Shown here: piece after piece, positions 25,272-34,102 of the stretch | Layout of the letters: each line of letters starts with the position of its first letter | How positions within the stretch are numbered: position 1 is the first letter of the stretch | DNA from: Dehalococcoidia bacterium | GTDB lineage: Bacteria; Chloroflexota; Dehalococcoidia; Tepidiformales; Tepidiformaceae | Assembly: GCA_020432045.1 (NCBI GenBank) | Contig: JAGQHB010000060.1 | Location: 22,271 to 86,270, forward strand | Length of the DNA: 64,000 bases | Reading direction: 5' to 3' | The notes under the pieces: generated by a model | Database searches by the model: none | Seen by the model: the letters and a program-made list of their open reading frames with translations, nothing else | What the model was told of the DNA's origin: nothing | Made by a program: the position numbers and the translations under genes

Positions 25272-27182
25272 TTAGCCTCCCGACAGGCCCGATGCTGGGG
25301 CGAATCCGAGCTCGTAGGGGCCGGATTCACCAAGGAGTTCCTGGATCTTGCCGGTGATCTCGCGGATCTTGAACGGTTGGCCGGCGATCTTGTTAAAGGG
25401 GACTGCGTCGACGAGGTACTTGGCTCGAAGCATCCAGACGAGGTTGCCCGTGTTGAGCTCGGGGACAAGGACTTTGTCGAAGCGTGAGAGGATCTCGCCG
25501 AGGTCAGGCGGGAAGGGATTGATGTAGCGGAGATGCAGCGAAGAAACCTTCTTGCCGCGTCCGCGGGCCCGGTTGACAGCGCTGGTGATGGCACCGTAAG
25601 TGCCACCCCAACCGACGACGAGGAGGTCGCCGGAATCAGGGCCATTGATCTCCGTGGGCGGTATCTCACGGGCGACGCGCTCAACGCGCTCTTTGCGGGC
25701 CATGGTCATGCGGTGGTGGTTGCCTGGGTCGTAGCTGATGTCCCCGGTCTCAGATGACTTTTCGATGCCACCGACGCGGTGTTCAAGGCCAGCCTGGCCA
25801 GGGACGGCCCAGGGTCGCGCGAGCGTTTCAGGGTCGCGCTCGTAGGGATTGAAGAAGCCGCCTTTGTTGGTGGCATACTTCCATTCGAGCTTAGGAATGG
25901 AGTCAAAGTCGGGAATCCGCCACGGCTCGGAGCCGTTGGCGACGTAGCCGTCGCTAAGGAAGATGACGGGGACCATGTACTTGAGGGCGATACGCCACGC
26001 CTCGATTGCCATGAAGTAGCAATCGGACGGCGTTTGCGGGGCCAGGATGACGACGTGGGAGTCGCCGTTGCGGCCGTACATCGCCTGGAGGAGGTCAGAC
26101 TGTTCGACCTTGGTGGGCATGCCAGTCGAAGGGCCAGCACGCTGGACATCGACAATGACGAGCGGGAGTTCGGTCATAACGGCGAGGTTGATGGCTTCGC
26201 TCTTGAGGGCGAGTCCCGGGCCGCTGGTGCCGGTGAGACCCATGGCACCGCCGTAGGCCGCGCCAATGGCAGCACCGACTGCAGCAATCTCATCTTCGGC
26301 CTGGAAGGTCTTCACTCCGAAGGACTTGAGTTTGCTGAGCTCGTGCAGGATGTCGGAGGCGGGCGTGATTGGGTAGCTGCCGTAGAAGAGGGGAAGGCCC
26401 GCCTTCACGGAGGCAGCGACGAAGCCGAGTGCAGTGGCTTCGTTGCCGCTGATGTGGCGGTAGACGCCCGGCTTCACCGGTGCCGGCTTTACTTCGTAGC
26501 GGGCGTGGAAAAGTTCGGCGGTCTCGCCGAAGTTGTACCCGGCACTGAGGGCCTTGAGGTTCGCATCGAGCACATCGGGCCGGCGCTTGAACTGCTGTTC
26601 AGCCCACCGGGTGGTGGTTTCGAGGGAGCGGCCATAGAGCCAGAGGATGACGCCGAGCGCGTAGAAGTTGCGGGAGCGGAACTTGTCCTTCACCGAGAGC
26701 CCGGTTTCAGCGAGTGCTTTTTCGGTGTTATGGGTGATATCGATACGGATGAGCTGGTACTTGGCGAGTGATCCGTCGTCGAGGGGGTTGCTGCTGTACG
26801 CGGCCTTTTTGAGGTTGACGGCGTTGAATTCCGCTTCATCAACGATCAGGAGACCGGTCTCGACAAGGTCGCCGACGTTGGTCTTGAGGGCCGCGGGGTT
26901 CATCGCTACCAGGACATCGGGCGCATCGCCGGGCGTGTAGATCTCGGTGCTCGCGAAGGAGAGCTGGAAGCCCGAGACGCCTGGGAGGGAGCCCGTGGGG
27001 GCGCGGATTTCTGCCGGGAAGTCGGGGTACGTCGCGAGGTCGTTCCCGTAAACGGCGGCAGTGCGCGTGAACTGCGTGCCAGTGAGCTGCATGCCGTCGC
27101 CGGAATCGCCGCAAAAGCGAATGGTGACGCGTTCGAGTTCTTCGACACGTTGTTCGGGCCTGGTAAGCGTTGGGGTCGTCAT
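25272..27182 (-). CDS. korA: 2-oxoacid:acceptor oxidoreductase, fused gamma-alpha subunit
   Basis: A 636-residue fusion of the gamma domain (about 1-200, RFCGDSGDGMQLTGTQF at the start) and the alpha/pyrimidine domain with the C-terminal domain. The alpha part shows GNEATALGFVAASVKAGL, YPITPASDILHEL, QAEDEIAAVGAAIGAAYGG and GTSGPGLALKSEAINLA, all typical of KorA. With KorB it splits a 2-oxoacid plus CoA into acyl-CoA, CO2 and reduced ferredoxin in the cytosol. Upstream lies a 668-base gap with several hairpins (27183-27850). ATG at 27182; GGAG about twelve bases upstream. Confidence 0.94.
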   Translation of the reverse strand: MTTPTLTRPEQRVEELERVTIRFCGDSGDGMQLTGTQFTRTAAVYGNDLATYPDFPAEIRAPTGSLPGVSGFQLSFASTEIYTPGDAPDVLVAMNPAALKTNVGDLVETGLLIVDEAEFNAVNLKKAAYSSNPLDDGSLAKYQLIRIDITHNTEKALAETGLSVKDKFRSRNFYALGVILWLYGRSLETTTRWAEQQFKRRPDVLDANLKALSAGYNFGETAELFHARYEVKPAPVKPGVYRHISGNEATALGFVAASVKAGLPLFYGSYPITPASDILHELSKLKSFGVKTFQAEDEIAAVGAAIGAAYGGAMGLTGTSGPGLALKSEAINLAVMTELPLVIVDVQRAGPSTGMPTKVEQSDLLQAMYGRNGDSHVVILAPQTPSDCYFMAIEAWRIALKYMVPVIFLSDGYVANGSEPWRIPDFDSIPKLEWKYATNKGGFFNPYERDPETLARPWAVPGQAGLEHRVGGIEKSSETGDISYDPGNHHRMTMARKERVERVAREIPPTEINGPDSGDLLVVGWGGTYGAITSAVNRARGRGKKVSSLHLRYINPFPPDLGEILSRFDKVLVPELNTGNLVWMLRAKYLVDAVPFNKIAGQPFKIREITGKIQELLGESGPYELGFAPASGLSGG

Positions 27183-27850
27183 AGGACTTTGTCTCCACCC
27201 TCTCGTTTCTCCATCACCTTGTGAGGGCGAGGAGGCAGGTTTGGAACTGCCCTTGGAAGGGACTGGGCGGGGCGCGAGTTGCTGCCGGGCGCACGGGCGG
27301 GGCAGACGACAGCGCTGTTCTTTCTCACCGCGAACTGGTTCCCGCCAGGCAGCGGGCGGAGGTTGCGGTGGTATGGGGTGATAGCCGGAGGTTCATCCAG
27401 CAATCTCCCCTGCAGTTGGCCCAACGCGATCCCGTCCGCCTTCGATTTCGTCACAAGAGGCTTTCTTGTGAAGGCGGGACGCACGGACGCACGTGCCCAG
27501 TGCGTGCATGAGGGAGGTTGCTTCCGCGTGTCGGAAGCGAGTCCCCTGGCAACGGCGGCGGGAAGGAGGTGAATGGGAGCACCCGGCGCCGGTTGGCGCT
27601 GCGACTGAGAAACAAGGCGGTTACACCGCGAGCGATCCATTCGAGCCTCGGGCCGATTTCGGGCAGGGAGACGACGCTCGCTCTACCCAAGTTAGTGTAA
27701 CGCCACCGCGCCGCGGACGCGACAGAGGGCGCGCCGATACAGGCTACAACTTTTCACTATTCATGTACGGACGGGAGCGGCGATGGCCTGCGCGACCGGG
27801 CCACGAGGCCGATATTGCCTGTACCGGGATTCGGCCGGGCAGGCGGACTG
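27183..27850. other. hairpin-rich intergenic region, no gene recognised
   Basis: A 668-base gap between the divergent korA and HD-domain genes. ORFs here do not look like proteins. Stem-loops seen: an 8-bp perfect stem TCACAAGA/TCTTGTGA (27451-27471) inside an outer CCGCCTT/AAGGCGG stem; ACGCAC/GTGCGT (27487-27505); GCTTCCG/CGGAAGC (27520-27538); GCGGT/ACCGC (27617-27629); and a long-range GCGAGCG/CGCTCGC pair near 27629-27680. They could belong to the korA leader or to a separate RNA. I looked for T-box, cobalamin, TPP, SAM, c-di-GMP, RNase P, tmRNA and SRP signatures and found no convincing match. Confidence 0.45.
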
Positions 27851-29155
27851 ATGGCCTCTTCTGCAACGATTGAAACTGCAACCGCGGGCTTCCTCGACGC
27901 GGTCCTTTATGAAGGCGAGGAGAGCCGCGGACTGCAAGGGCTGACGCGAGCGACGTTGCTCGCGCCGCTGAGCACGGCATTTGACCTCGCCGAGGGGAGG
28001 CCAGCCGGGCACGCACAGCGGGTCGCATACATCGGCGTGGCGCTGGCCGAGGAGCTGGGGCTGAGCACAGCGGAGGTATCGGAGACGTTCTTCGCCTGCC
28101 TTCTTCATGATGCCGGGATGGCGGCGCTGGGAGCCTCCCACGTCCGCAACCGCGCTGATGACGACCTGATGCCTCCAACTGGGGGTTGGGGTGACGTGAT
28201 CCGGGCGCTCACGGTGCACTGCGACCAGGGCGACCGGATTGCCCGGCGCCTGGGGTTTGGGGAGAACGTAGCGACGGCCGTTGCGCGGCATCACGACTGC
28301 TGGGATGGGTCGGGGCCATCGGGCCAAAACGGAAATGGGCAGATGCCGACGGTTGCGCGCATCGTCGCGGCAGCCGATCGGTTCGAGTGCATCATCGATT
28401 CGGAACCATCGCCCCTGGTCGTGCGGAAACGGGGCCCATCGCTGGTACGCGATATGAGCGGTAGCGAGGTAGACCCCGAGGTTGCCACGAGGCTGGCCCG
28501 GCTGGCGGCGAAAGACAGCTTCTGGCTGGGTTTCTACGACCGGGACATGACGATCGGCCTGATGTCGATGGGAGCGGGCGACGCACTCTCGACGGACGGA
28601 GTGCTGGAACTGCTGGCGGCTATGAGTGACATCGTGGACAGCCGCAACAGCCGCGAACTGGGCCGTGGCCGGCGTGTGAGCGAGCTGGCCGTGAAAGTGG
28701 CGCTGGCATGCGGGCTTTCCGAGCGGCGTGCAGAGTTGGTACGCGCGGCGGCGCTTCTCCAGGACATAGGGACGCTTGCGGTCCCGGCATCGGTACTGAG
28801 CAAGCCTGACATCCTGACGCTGGACGAAATGATGCAGATGCAGAAGCACCCGGCAATTGCGCGCAACATCGTAGGCGAAATCCCGGGGATGGGGGCGGTC
28901 GCCTGGTGGGTGGGATGCCATCACGAACGTGTGGATGGAAAGGGCTATCCGGGGATGCTGGAGGGCGATTCGGTCCCGATCGAAGCACAGGTCATCGGCA
29001 TCGCGGAGGCGTACGAGGCACTCACGAACAACCGGCCGTACCGGCGGGCATTGGCCCGGGACGATGCGGCCGAGGTCCTGCGTGGTCTGGCGGATACGCG
29101 ATTCCACGCCACGGTTATCCGGCGGCTTGAGGAAGTCGTCTCGACTTTGGCTTGA
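27851..29155 (+). CDS. tandem HD-domain protein, HD-GYP-related
   Basis: A 434-residue protein with two HD-type halves. The first (about 45-180) keeps H54, H86-D87 (LLHDAG) and HHDCWDGSG but has lost GYP. The second (about 265-400) keeps HHERVDGKGYPG (357-368) and AEAYEALTNNRPYR, yet HD is QD (LLQDIG, 302-307) and the first histidine is Arg. Standard HD-GYP domains hydrolyse cyclic di-GMP; here neither half looks complete, so it may be a sensor or use one site only. No receiver or membrane domain. ATG at 27851 chosen over an upstream in-frame TTG at 27815. A terminator follows. Confidence 0.85.
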   Translation: MASSATIETATAGFLDAVLYEGEESRGLQGLTRATLLAPLSTAFDLAEGRPAGHAQRVAYIGVALAEELGLSTAEVSETFFACLLHDAGMAALGASHVRNRADDDLMPPTGGWGDVIRALTVHCDQGDRIARRLGFGENVATAVARHHDCWDGSGPSGQNGNGQMPTVARIVAAADRFECIIDSEPSPLVVRKRGPSLVRDMSGSEVDPEVATRLARLAAKDSFWLGFYDRDMTIGLMSMGAGDALSTDGVLELLAAMSDIVDSRNSRELGRGRRVSELAVKVALACGLSERRAELVRAAALLQDIGTLAVPASVLSKPDILTLDEMMQMQKHPAIARNIVGEIPGMGAVAWWVGCHHERVDGKGYPGMLEGDSVPIEAQVIGIAEAYEALTNNRPYRRALARDDAAEVLRGLADTRFHATVIRRLEEVVSTLA

Positions 29156-29194
29156 CGGGGCGCGTCCGGCGCTTCTTGAGCACCACCCGCTTCG

Positions 29195-29228
29195 GCCAAA
29201 GGCCCCCGCTTCACCGGGGGCCTTTGGC
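29195..29228 (+). terminator. terminator after HD-domain gene
   Basis: A perfect 14-base-pair stem (29195-29208 with 29215-29228; GCCAAAGGCCCCCG and its complement) with a six-base loop, followed by TTTGC. It lies 39 bases after the HD-protein stop and before the cytidylate-kinase-like gene. Strong hairpin, weak T-tract. Confidence 0.78.
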
Positions 29229-29297
29229 TTTGCGGCGAGCATGTGCCTGGCGCCGCGGACGCTACAATGCGGGCACCCGACGAAGGGAGGGTGCACG

Positions 29298-29933
29298 ATG
29301 AATTCACGTGTCATCTCAATCACCCGGCAGGTTGGCACGGCTGGTGAAGAGGTAGCCGCAGCGACGGCCGAGCGAATGGGCTGGCGGCTGGTGGACTACC
29401 AGGTTATCCAACGAGCTTCGCAGGAAGCGGGCGTATCCGTGGAGGCGGTCACCGAGGCCGAGCACACACCTTCGCTGGTGACCCGGATCCTGGAAGCGCT
29501 GGCACGGAATCCGAGCGTGCCCGTGGCCGCGTGGGCGGACCCGCTGCCGCTGGCGACGAGCCCGCTCGCGACATCGACGGACTACCGCCAGATGATCGAG
29601 GACGTGCTCAAGGACGTGGCCGACCAGGGCGATGCCGTCATCGTCGGGCATGCGTCAGGGGCGATCCTGCGGGAGCGAGTGGATACGCTGCGTGTGCTCG
29701 TATGCGGGAGCGTGCCGTTCCGGGTACGGCGGATCCGGGCGAACATGAAGGTCGACGAGGACGCTGCGTTGAAGACCGTGAAGCGAAGCGACCAGGAGCG
29801 GGTGGACTATTTCCACCGTTTCTATCACGTGGGCTTCCTGGACCCCTTTGGATATGACCTTTGCATCAACACAGATCACTTGAACCCGGAACAGGCCGCC
29901 GACCTCATCGCGAAAACGGCCGCGTTGCGCTAG
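29298..29933 (+). CDS. cytidylate kinase-like family protein
   Basis: A 211-residue protein of the cytidylate-kinase-like group (Cytidylate_kin2). It starts SRVISITRQVGTAGEEVA, where the phosphate loop lacks the usual GKST. It continues with MGWRLVDYQVIQRAS, VIVGHASGAIL, the CGSVPFRVRRI segment and the KRSDQERVDYFHRFYH lid region. Substrate may be a nucleotide or another small molecule; the degenerate P-loop makes plain CMP kinase activity doubtful. GGAGG lies eight bases before the ATG at 29298. Its last 73 bases overlap the next reading frame. Confidence 0.82.
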   Translation: MNSRVISITRQVGTAGEEVAAATAERMGWRLVDYQVIQRASQEAGVSVEAVTEAEHTPSLVTRILEALARNPSVPVAAWADPLPLATSPLATSTDYRQMIEDVLKDVADQGDAVIVGHASGAILRERVDTLRVLVCGSVPFRVRRIRANMKVDEDAALKTVKRSDQERVDYFHRFYHVGFLDPFGYDLCINTDHLNPEQAADLIAKTAALR

Positions 29934-30496
29934 TTCTCGTCGCTGCCCTGGCTCTGTTCATCACCGGCTGCGGGGATGGCGGAAGCGGCGGCGGCCAATC
30001 GACAGCGACTCTGCCTGCGGGGAGTGCGACGGGCTCTGCGCTCGACGCGACGGAACTGCTGCCTTCGCTGGCGGACATGGGCTTCAACCAGACCACGCCT
30101 GAGAAGATCCCGGGAACCGGCCAGCTGGACCTGGCTTTTTCCGTCTATGACCGAGCGAATGCACCGAGGGCACAGGCCCGCGTGGAGGTGCGGGTGTATC
30201 CCGACGACGCGGCAGCGCGGACGGACTATAAGAACCAGGCGCAAGGATGGAAGACACCACCACCGGGGCTCTTCGGGGGCGACCCGGCCAATGTCGATGG
30301 CCCGGCGCTGACGGGAATGGACGAAGCAACTGCGTACCTGGCAACAAACAGGGACCCACAAGGATTCCGCCTGTGGACTGATGTCTACCGGATGGGACGG
30401 GTTATCGTCGTGGCTCATGTACTCGGGCAGAATGAGGCGGACGTGACGCCCGTCCGAAACGCCGTGGCTGAACGGGTACGCGACAAACTGCGTTAA
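29861..30496 (+). CDS. putative lipoprotein
   Basis: A 211-residue putative lipoprotein of unknown function. The signal has an Arg-rich n-region, the hydrophobic stretch VALVLVAALALF and a lipobox FITGC with C37, followed by a Gly/Ser-rich stretch. The mature part has no recognised domain. The only canonical start in this frame before the signal is TTG at 29861, inside the kinase-like gene, 73 bases before that gene's stop and without a clear ribosome site. Translation is probably coupled, or an unusual start is used. The protein is probably real: hydrophobic signal plus lipobox plus a long open frame. Confidence 0.7.
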   Translation: MHQHRSLEPGTGRRPHRENGRVALVLVAALALFITGCGDGGSGGGQSTATLPAGSATGSALDATELLPSLADMGFNQTTPEKIPGTGQLDLAFSVYDRANAPRAQARVEVRVYPDDAAARTDYKNQAQGWKTPPPGLFGGDPANVDGPALTGMDEATAYLATNRDPQGFRLWTDVYRMGRVIVVAHVLGQNEADVTPVRNAVAERVRDKLR

Positions 30497-30511
30497 GAAC
30501 GAAGGGACACG

Positions 30512-31798
30512 ATGAGCCAACCGCTGGATGGCCCACGACGGCGATTGCCGTTTGCATTTTCAGAACTGGATGCTTCGGTGCGACGGGACGTGCTGTACTT
30601 CGAAGCGAGTGACACGGCCCAGAGTTCAGGGATCCTCTACCGTCCGCCAGGCCGGGAGCCAAAGACGGCCGTCTACTTGATGCATCCGCGGGGTGCATTC
30701 AGCCGGCATTATGTTGTGCCGGGCCTAACGGCTCGTGGCTACGCGGTGTTGGGACACGACAGCCGGTACCTGAACAACGATTCGCACATGATCCATGAGC
30801 GGCTGCTGCTGGATGTTGCGGCGGGGATGCGTGAGCTGAAGGAACGCGGGTTTGAGCGGATCGTACTTCTCGGGAACAGTGGCGGCGGGTCGCTGCTGGG
30901 CTTCTACCAATCGCAGGCAGCCAAGGAGCCGGGGGAGCGGTTGAGCTCGGCGCCTGGTGGCGAACTGGCGGACCTGCCCGGCGAAACGATGCCTCCCGGA
31001 GACCTGTTCATAGCTGTCGCGGCACACCCGGGGCAGGGCCGGTTCATGCAGAACGTGCTGGATCCGAGCGTGGTGAACGAGGCCGACCCGACGAGCTGGG
31101 AGCCAGATTTCGACATGTATTCGCCTCACAATGGGTACCGGCCTTACCCGGAGCCGAGCCACTTCGAGACGCGATGGCTGGGAAAGTACCGCAACCGCCA
31201 GCGAGACCGGAACCGGCGACTGGACGCTCTGGCGCGCGGATATATCGAGGAGCGGGAGTACTGGCAGGAGCGCCGGCGCGAGCCCGTCTATGGGGAACTG
31301 GCACCCGTCCAGCGGGGGCTGGTGGACCGCCGGGCTAATCTCTCGCGGTACATGGTGGTGTACCGGACACTGGCGAACCCGGCGTACCTCGACCTCACGA
31401 TCGAGCCGAATGGGCGGCCACTGGGGAGTATCTTCGCGACCGGCGACCCGATTACCGGGAATTACGGACAGGCTGGCCTGGGGCGATTGTTGACGCCCGG
31501 GGCGTGGCTAAGCACCTGGAGCGGCGTAAGCAGCAGGGCAAACCTGCCCCAGACGATCGCGGGCATTACCGTGCCGACACTACTGGTGTACGCGGACGGG
31601 GACAGCGACGTGTTCCCATCGGAACAGCTGGAGATGTACAACGCCAGCGGAGCGGACGACAGAGACCTGCAGGTACTCGACTGGGCAGACCACTACCTGA
31701 ACCCCGTTGGTGAGGAAGGCCGGGCGATGGCCGACCCTCGGGAGCGGTTGCTGGAGATGATCGTGCCATGGATCGAGGAGCGCATCGGGGAGCCGTAG
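30512..31798 (+). CDS. alpha/beta hydrolase family protein (large)
   Basis: A 428-residue cytosolic alpha/beta hydrolase, longer than usual because of an insertion of about 180 residues between the nucleophile and the acid/base part. Seen: VYLMHPRGAFSRHYVV (oxyanion region), LLGNSGGGSLLGFY with the nucleophile serine in GNSGGG, a late VPTLLVYADGDSDVFP and a histidine in DWADHYLNP. The insert is rich in Arg and Tyr and probably forms a lid. Substrate unknown. AAGGGA before the ATG; same strand as and 15 bases after the lipoprotein gene. Confidence 0.82.
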   Translation: MSQPLDGPRRRLPFAFSELDASVRRDVLYFEASDTAQSSGILYRPPGREPKTAVYLMHPRGAFSRHYVVPGLTARGYAVLGHDSRYLNNDSHMIHERLLLDVAAGMRELKERGFERIVLLGNSGGGSLLGFYQSQAAKEPGERLSSAPGGELADLPGETMPPGDLFIAVAAHPGQGRFMQNVLDPSVVNEADPTSWEPDFDMYSPHNGYRPYPEPSHFETRWLGKYRNRQRDRNRRLDALARGYIEEREYWQERRREPVYGELAPVQRGLVDRRANLSRYMVVYRTLANPAYLDLTIEPNGRPLGSIFATGDPITGNYGQAGLGRLLTPGAWLSTWSGVSSRANLPQTIAGITVPTLLVYADGDSDVFPSEQLEMYNASGADDRDLQVLDWADHYLNPVGEEGRAMADPRERLLEMIVPWIEERIGEP

Positions 31799-31800
31799 GC

Positions 31801-31843
31801 GCGTGGGCACCCTGACTCCGATGCAAAGAGAGGGCGCCCACGC
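31801..31843. terminator. hairpin between convergent genes
   Basis: GCGTGGGCACCCT (31801-31813) pairs with AGGGCGCCCACGC (31831-31843) with a single A/C mismatch; the loop is 17 bases. It occupies the gap between the convergent hydrolase and ArsR-SRPBCC genes. No T-tract; function inferred from placement. Confidence 0.5.
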
Positions 31844-31849
31844 CCTGTG

Positions 31850-32680
31850 TTACATGGTCCTGGCGTATTCAACGAGCTGGTCAAGAACCGTGCCCCAGCC
31901 ATCGTAGAAGCCCATCTCCTCGTGAGTCTTGCGACCGGCTTCATCGCGGTGAATCGCAATAGCGACATAGCGACAGCCATCTCCCTCCGGGGTCATCGTG
32001 ACGACTGCCGTGAAGAAGGGGTTTTCGGAGGGCCGGTAGCCGGGGAGTAGAGCATCCGTCCAGACGAGGCGTTCGCCGGGTACCACTTCCAGGTAGCAGC
32101 CCACGTTGGGGAACTCTTCGCCTTCCGGCGAACGCATAGTGCTGCTGAAAACGCCGCCGGGACGGAGGTCCACTTCGCAGGCAGTAATCGACCATGGCCG
32201 TGGGGCGAACCAGTGCTTGATGTGTTCGGGTTCGGTCCATGCCTTCCAGACGAGTTCTGGGGAGATGTCGACGACGCGTTCCAGAACAAGGTCGAGCTTT
32301 GGGTCGGGTTTGGCGAGTGTCGAAGTAGCCATGTCTCGGAGTCCTTCCTTGAGTTTGACGAGGTACTCGTCGAGTTGGTCCAGGCGCTGTTCCCAGAACC
32401 TGCGTTGGCGGGCCAGCCAGTCTTCAGCCAGCCGGATTCGCCGTGGTGCAACCTGGTAGGTCCTCACCCGGCCGTGCTTTTGCGAGCGGACGAGCCCGCA
32501 TTGCTCCATGACGCGGAGGTGGCCGACGAACGACGGGAGCGCCATCTGGTGGTGGCGAGCGAGTTCAGAGACCGAAGCGGGCCCCCTGCTGAGGCGCTCG
32601 AACACCTGCCGGCGCGTGGGGTCGGAGAGTCCCCTGAACACGGCGTCTACAGATTCGGCGGGGGCGACTTCGGTCGTCAT
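31850..32680 (-). CDS. ArsR-family regulator fused to SRPBCC/AHSA1 domain
   Basis: A 276-residue fusion. Residues 1-115 are a winged-helix ArsR-type DNA-binding domain ([39 protein letters not shown]). From about 117 ([20 protein letters not shown]) comes a START/SRPBCC domain of the AHSA1 type ([20 protein letters not shown]), which often binds hydrophobic ligands. In many genomes these are two overlapping genes; here they share one frame, with the old start still visible as an internal Met. The SRPBCC part may bind the inducer. No metal-binding Cys pair is seen. AGGAGG before the ATG; operator and promoter directly upstream. Confidence 0.9.
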   Translation of the reverse strand: MTTEVAPAESVDAVFRGLSDPTRRQVFERLSRGPASVSELARHHQMALPSFVGHLRVMEQCGLVRSQKHGRVRTYQVAPRRIRLAEDWLARQRRFWEQRLDQLDEYLVKLKEGLRDMATSTLAKPDPKLDLVLERVVDISPELVWKAWTEPEHIKHWFAPRPWSITACEVDLRPGGVFSSTMRSPEGEEFPNVGCYLEVVPGERLVWTDALLPGYRPSENPFFTAVVTMTPEGDGCRYVAIAIHRDEAGRKTHEEMGFYDGWGTVLDQLVEYARTM

Positions 32681-32703
32681 GCCTGTCCTCCTGCGATGGG
32701 AGA

Positions 32704-32741
32704 AACGTAGTTTCCGTCGTTACTTAGGTCAATACCTAAGT
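32704..32741 (-). promoter_or_regulatory. promoter overlapped by perfect operator of the ArsR-SRPBCC gene
   Basis: On the minus strand TTGACC (32727-32732) and TACGTT (32704-32709) are spaced by 17 bases, a plausible promoter ending about 24 bases before the ATG. The -35 box lies inside the perfect palindrome ACTTAGGT-caat-ACCTAAGT (32722-32741). A repressor binding there would block polymerase, as ArsR-family dimers do. Sequence directly seen; autorepression is inferred. Confidence 0.65.
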
Positions 32742-32804
32742 TTAGTGAAAACATGATATTTGGTACGGCTAAGCGCGGCCCGGTGTGGGAGAGTCGTGCC
32801 GAGC

Positions 32805-33116
32805 CTATTCGCCGCTCTCCTGCAGCGCGTGTGCAGCGATGGACGTTTCCAGCGTCTCCTCGAAGCCGATCACGAGGCCCGCCGCAACCAGCGCCGGGAG
32901 ATGCCAGAGCCAACCTGCAGCGGCAACAGCGAGCGACGTCCCGAACAGGAGGAATCGGAGGCCGCCCACCCATGTCTGGTTCTTGCGCGCCGTACCAACG
33001 GGAAGACACAAGCCACGAGACGTGAGTATCACACCGCGGAGCGAGAGCGCGACGCCGGCCGTGACGAGCACCGCCGCCGGATAAAGCCGCCAGGAGAGTT
33101 CCCACATCTGTTCCAT
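32805..33116 (-). CDS. small membrane protein, unknown
   Basis: A 103-residue protein with three predicted hydrophobic segments (about 10-30, 54-70 and 72-85) and a short acidic end. No family recognised. It follows the PH-domain protein gene on the same strand after 47 bases and precedes the ArsR-type gene's promoter. No clear ribosome site before the ATG at 33116. Coding status rests on the hydrophobic pattern and placement. Confidence 0.55.
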   Translation of the reverse strand: MEQMWELSWRLYPAAVLVTAGVALSLRGVILTSRGLCLPVGTARKNQTWVGGLRFLLFGTSLAVAAAGWLWHLPALVAAGLVIGFEETLETSIAAHALQESGE

Positions 33117-33163
33117 GAGGGGATCGTATGCTGGCGGGATGGCGGTATCGATTACCTGTGAGG

Positions 33164-34102
33164 TCAGGCGCGTTCGATGGCAGCGACAGCGGCCGCGAAA
33201 AGGACACCCTGGAGCAGCGCGGCAGAGGCGAACGCCCAGAGACCAGCTGCACGTTCGCGGGCATGGAGCGCGACGCCGACAGCAATGTTGACGGCCGAGA
33301 TCGCAGCTCCGAGATATACGATCTTGAGCAGCTCAGACTTTTCTCCGACGACGGCGAGGCCGCCGGACGCGGGGAATGTGAGCTCGATGATCTCAGGGAG
33401 GCCGGGGTAGCGGTACATGACGAAGCCGCAGGTGAGGACGGCACCGAAAACGGCGAGGAGGGTGGCCGAGATCGCGTGACCGTCCCGCCAGAACGGAAGG
33501 GCCGCGATCCCTGAGGCGGCGGAGCGCTGAGGGTGGGATTCGAGCGAGCCGAGGACGGTGCGGGATTGGATTTCTTCGGCCAGCCCAGCCTGGTCGACAA
33601 GCGAGAGGGCGTAGGACTCCTGGGTGGTATGGACGATGACGAGGTCGGACTGCATACGGTGGGTCGAGTAAAAGAGTGTGTATCCGATTCGTTTCACTTC
33701 GGCGTGACCGATGTGGCAACCGGGCCAATTGATGCCGCGAATGTGGGCCGGGTCGAGGGTACGGCCGGGTACGAGACGCAGGATCGTGTCGATCGGGATC
33801 TCGACGCGGCGGAACCCCCAGCGGATAACGAGCGCGTCGCCATCGATGACGTAGGCCATGGTGGCGATGCCGTGGGTCCAGTTCACGAATGCGGCAGCAA
33901 CGACAAGAAGCAGCGCCGCCGTCAGCCACGCAAGGAACGTCTTGAACTCGGTGCCGCCGTTGGCAGCGGTGCGAAGGGCGACGAGCGCGAAGGCGAGCGT
34001 ACCGACGGCTATCGCCAATCCGATGGCGACGCCTGTTGACCTTGGCGGCCGGAAGACGACCTGCGCTAGCTGAGAATTCGCGCTCGTGCTGGCGTGCACC
34101 AC
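33164..34102 (-). CDS. bacterial PH-domain membrane protein
   Basis: A 312-residue protein with paired membrane helices near residues 23-45 and 55-75, then a bacterial PH-like domain (about 80-185: TMAYVIDGDALVIRWGFRR, IPIDTILRLVPG, FYSTHRMQSDLVIVHT). Two or three C-terminal helices follow. Bacterial PH domains of this kind are common in membrane proteins of unknown role. The GTG start at 34102 lies within the end of ilvE (37 bases of overlap on the same strand), so the two may be translated together. Confidence 0.7.
   Translation of the reverse strand: MVHASTSANSQLAQVVFRPPRSTGVAIGLAIAVGTLAFALVALRTAANGGTEFKTFLAWLTAALLLVVAAAFVNWTHGIATMAYVIDGDALVIRWGFRRVEIPIDTILRLVPGRTLDPAHIRGINWPGCHIGHAEVKRIGYTLFYSTHRMQSDLVIVHTTQESYALSLVDQAGLAEEIQSRTVLGSLESHPQRSAASGIAALPFWRDGHAISATLLAVFGAVLTCGFVMYRYPGLPEIIELTFPASGGLAVVGEKSELLKIVYLGAAISAVNIAVGVALHARERAAGLWAFASAALLQGVLFAAAVAAIERA

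Noticed and set aside
27183..27850. T-box, TPP, cobalamin, c-di-GMP riboswitch or RNase P/tmRNA/SRP RNA in the gap
   Set aside because: Short look-alikes exist (GGTTACACCGCGAG, CTGAGA), but none has the rest of the conserved core; downstream genes do not fit a T-box either.
29195..29228. CRISPR-type or mobile-element repeats suggested by strong palindromes
   Set aside because: Each palindrome in the window occurs once, lies after a gene or before a promoter, and no spaced array or transposase is seen.
27761..29338. 525-codon open frame opposite the HD-domain gene
   Set aside because: Complement of a clear coding gene with HD motifs; the product is Arg/Pro/His-rich with no fold pattern.
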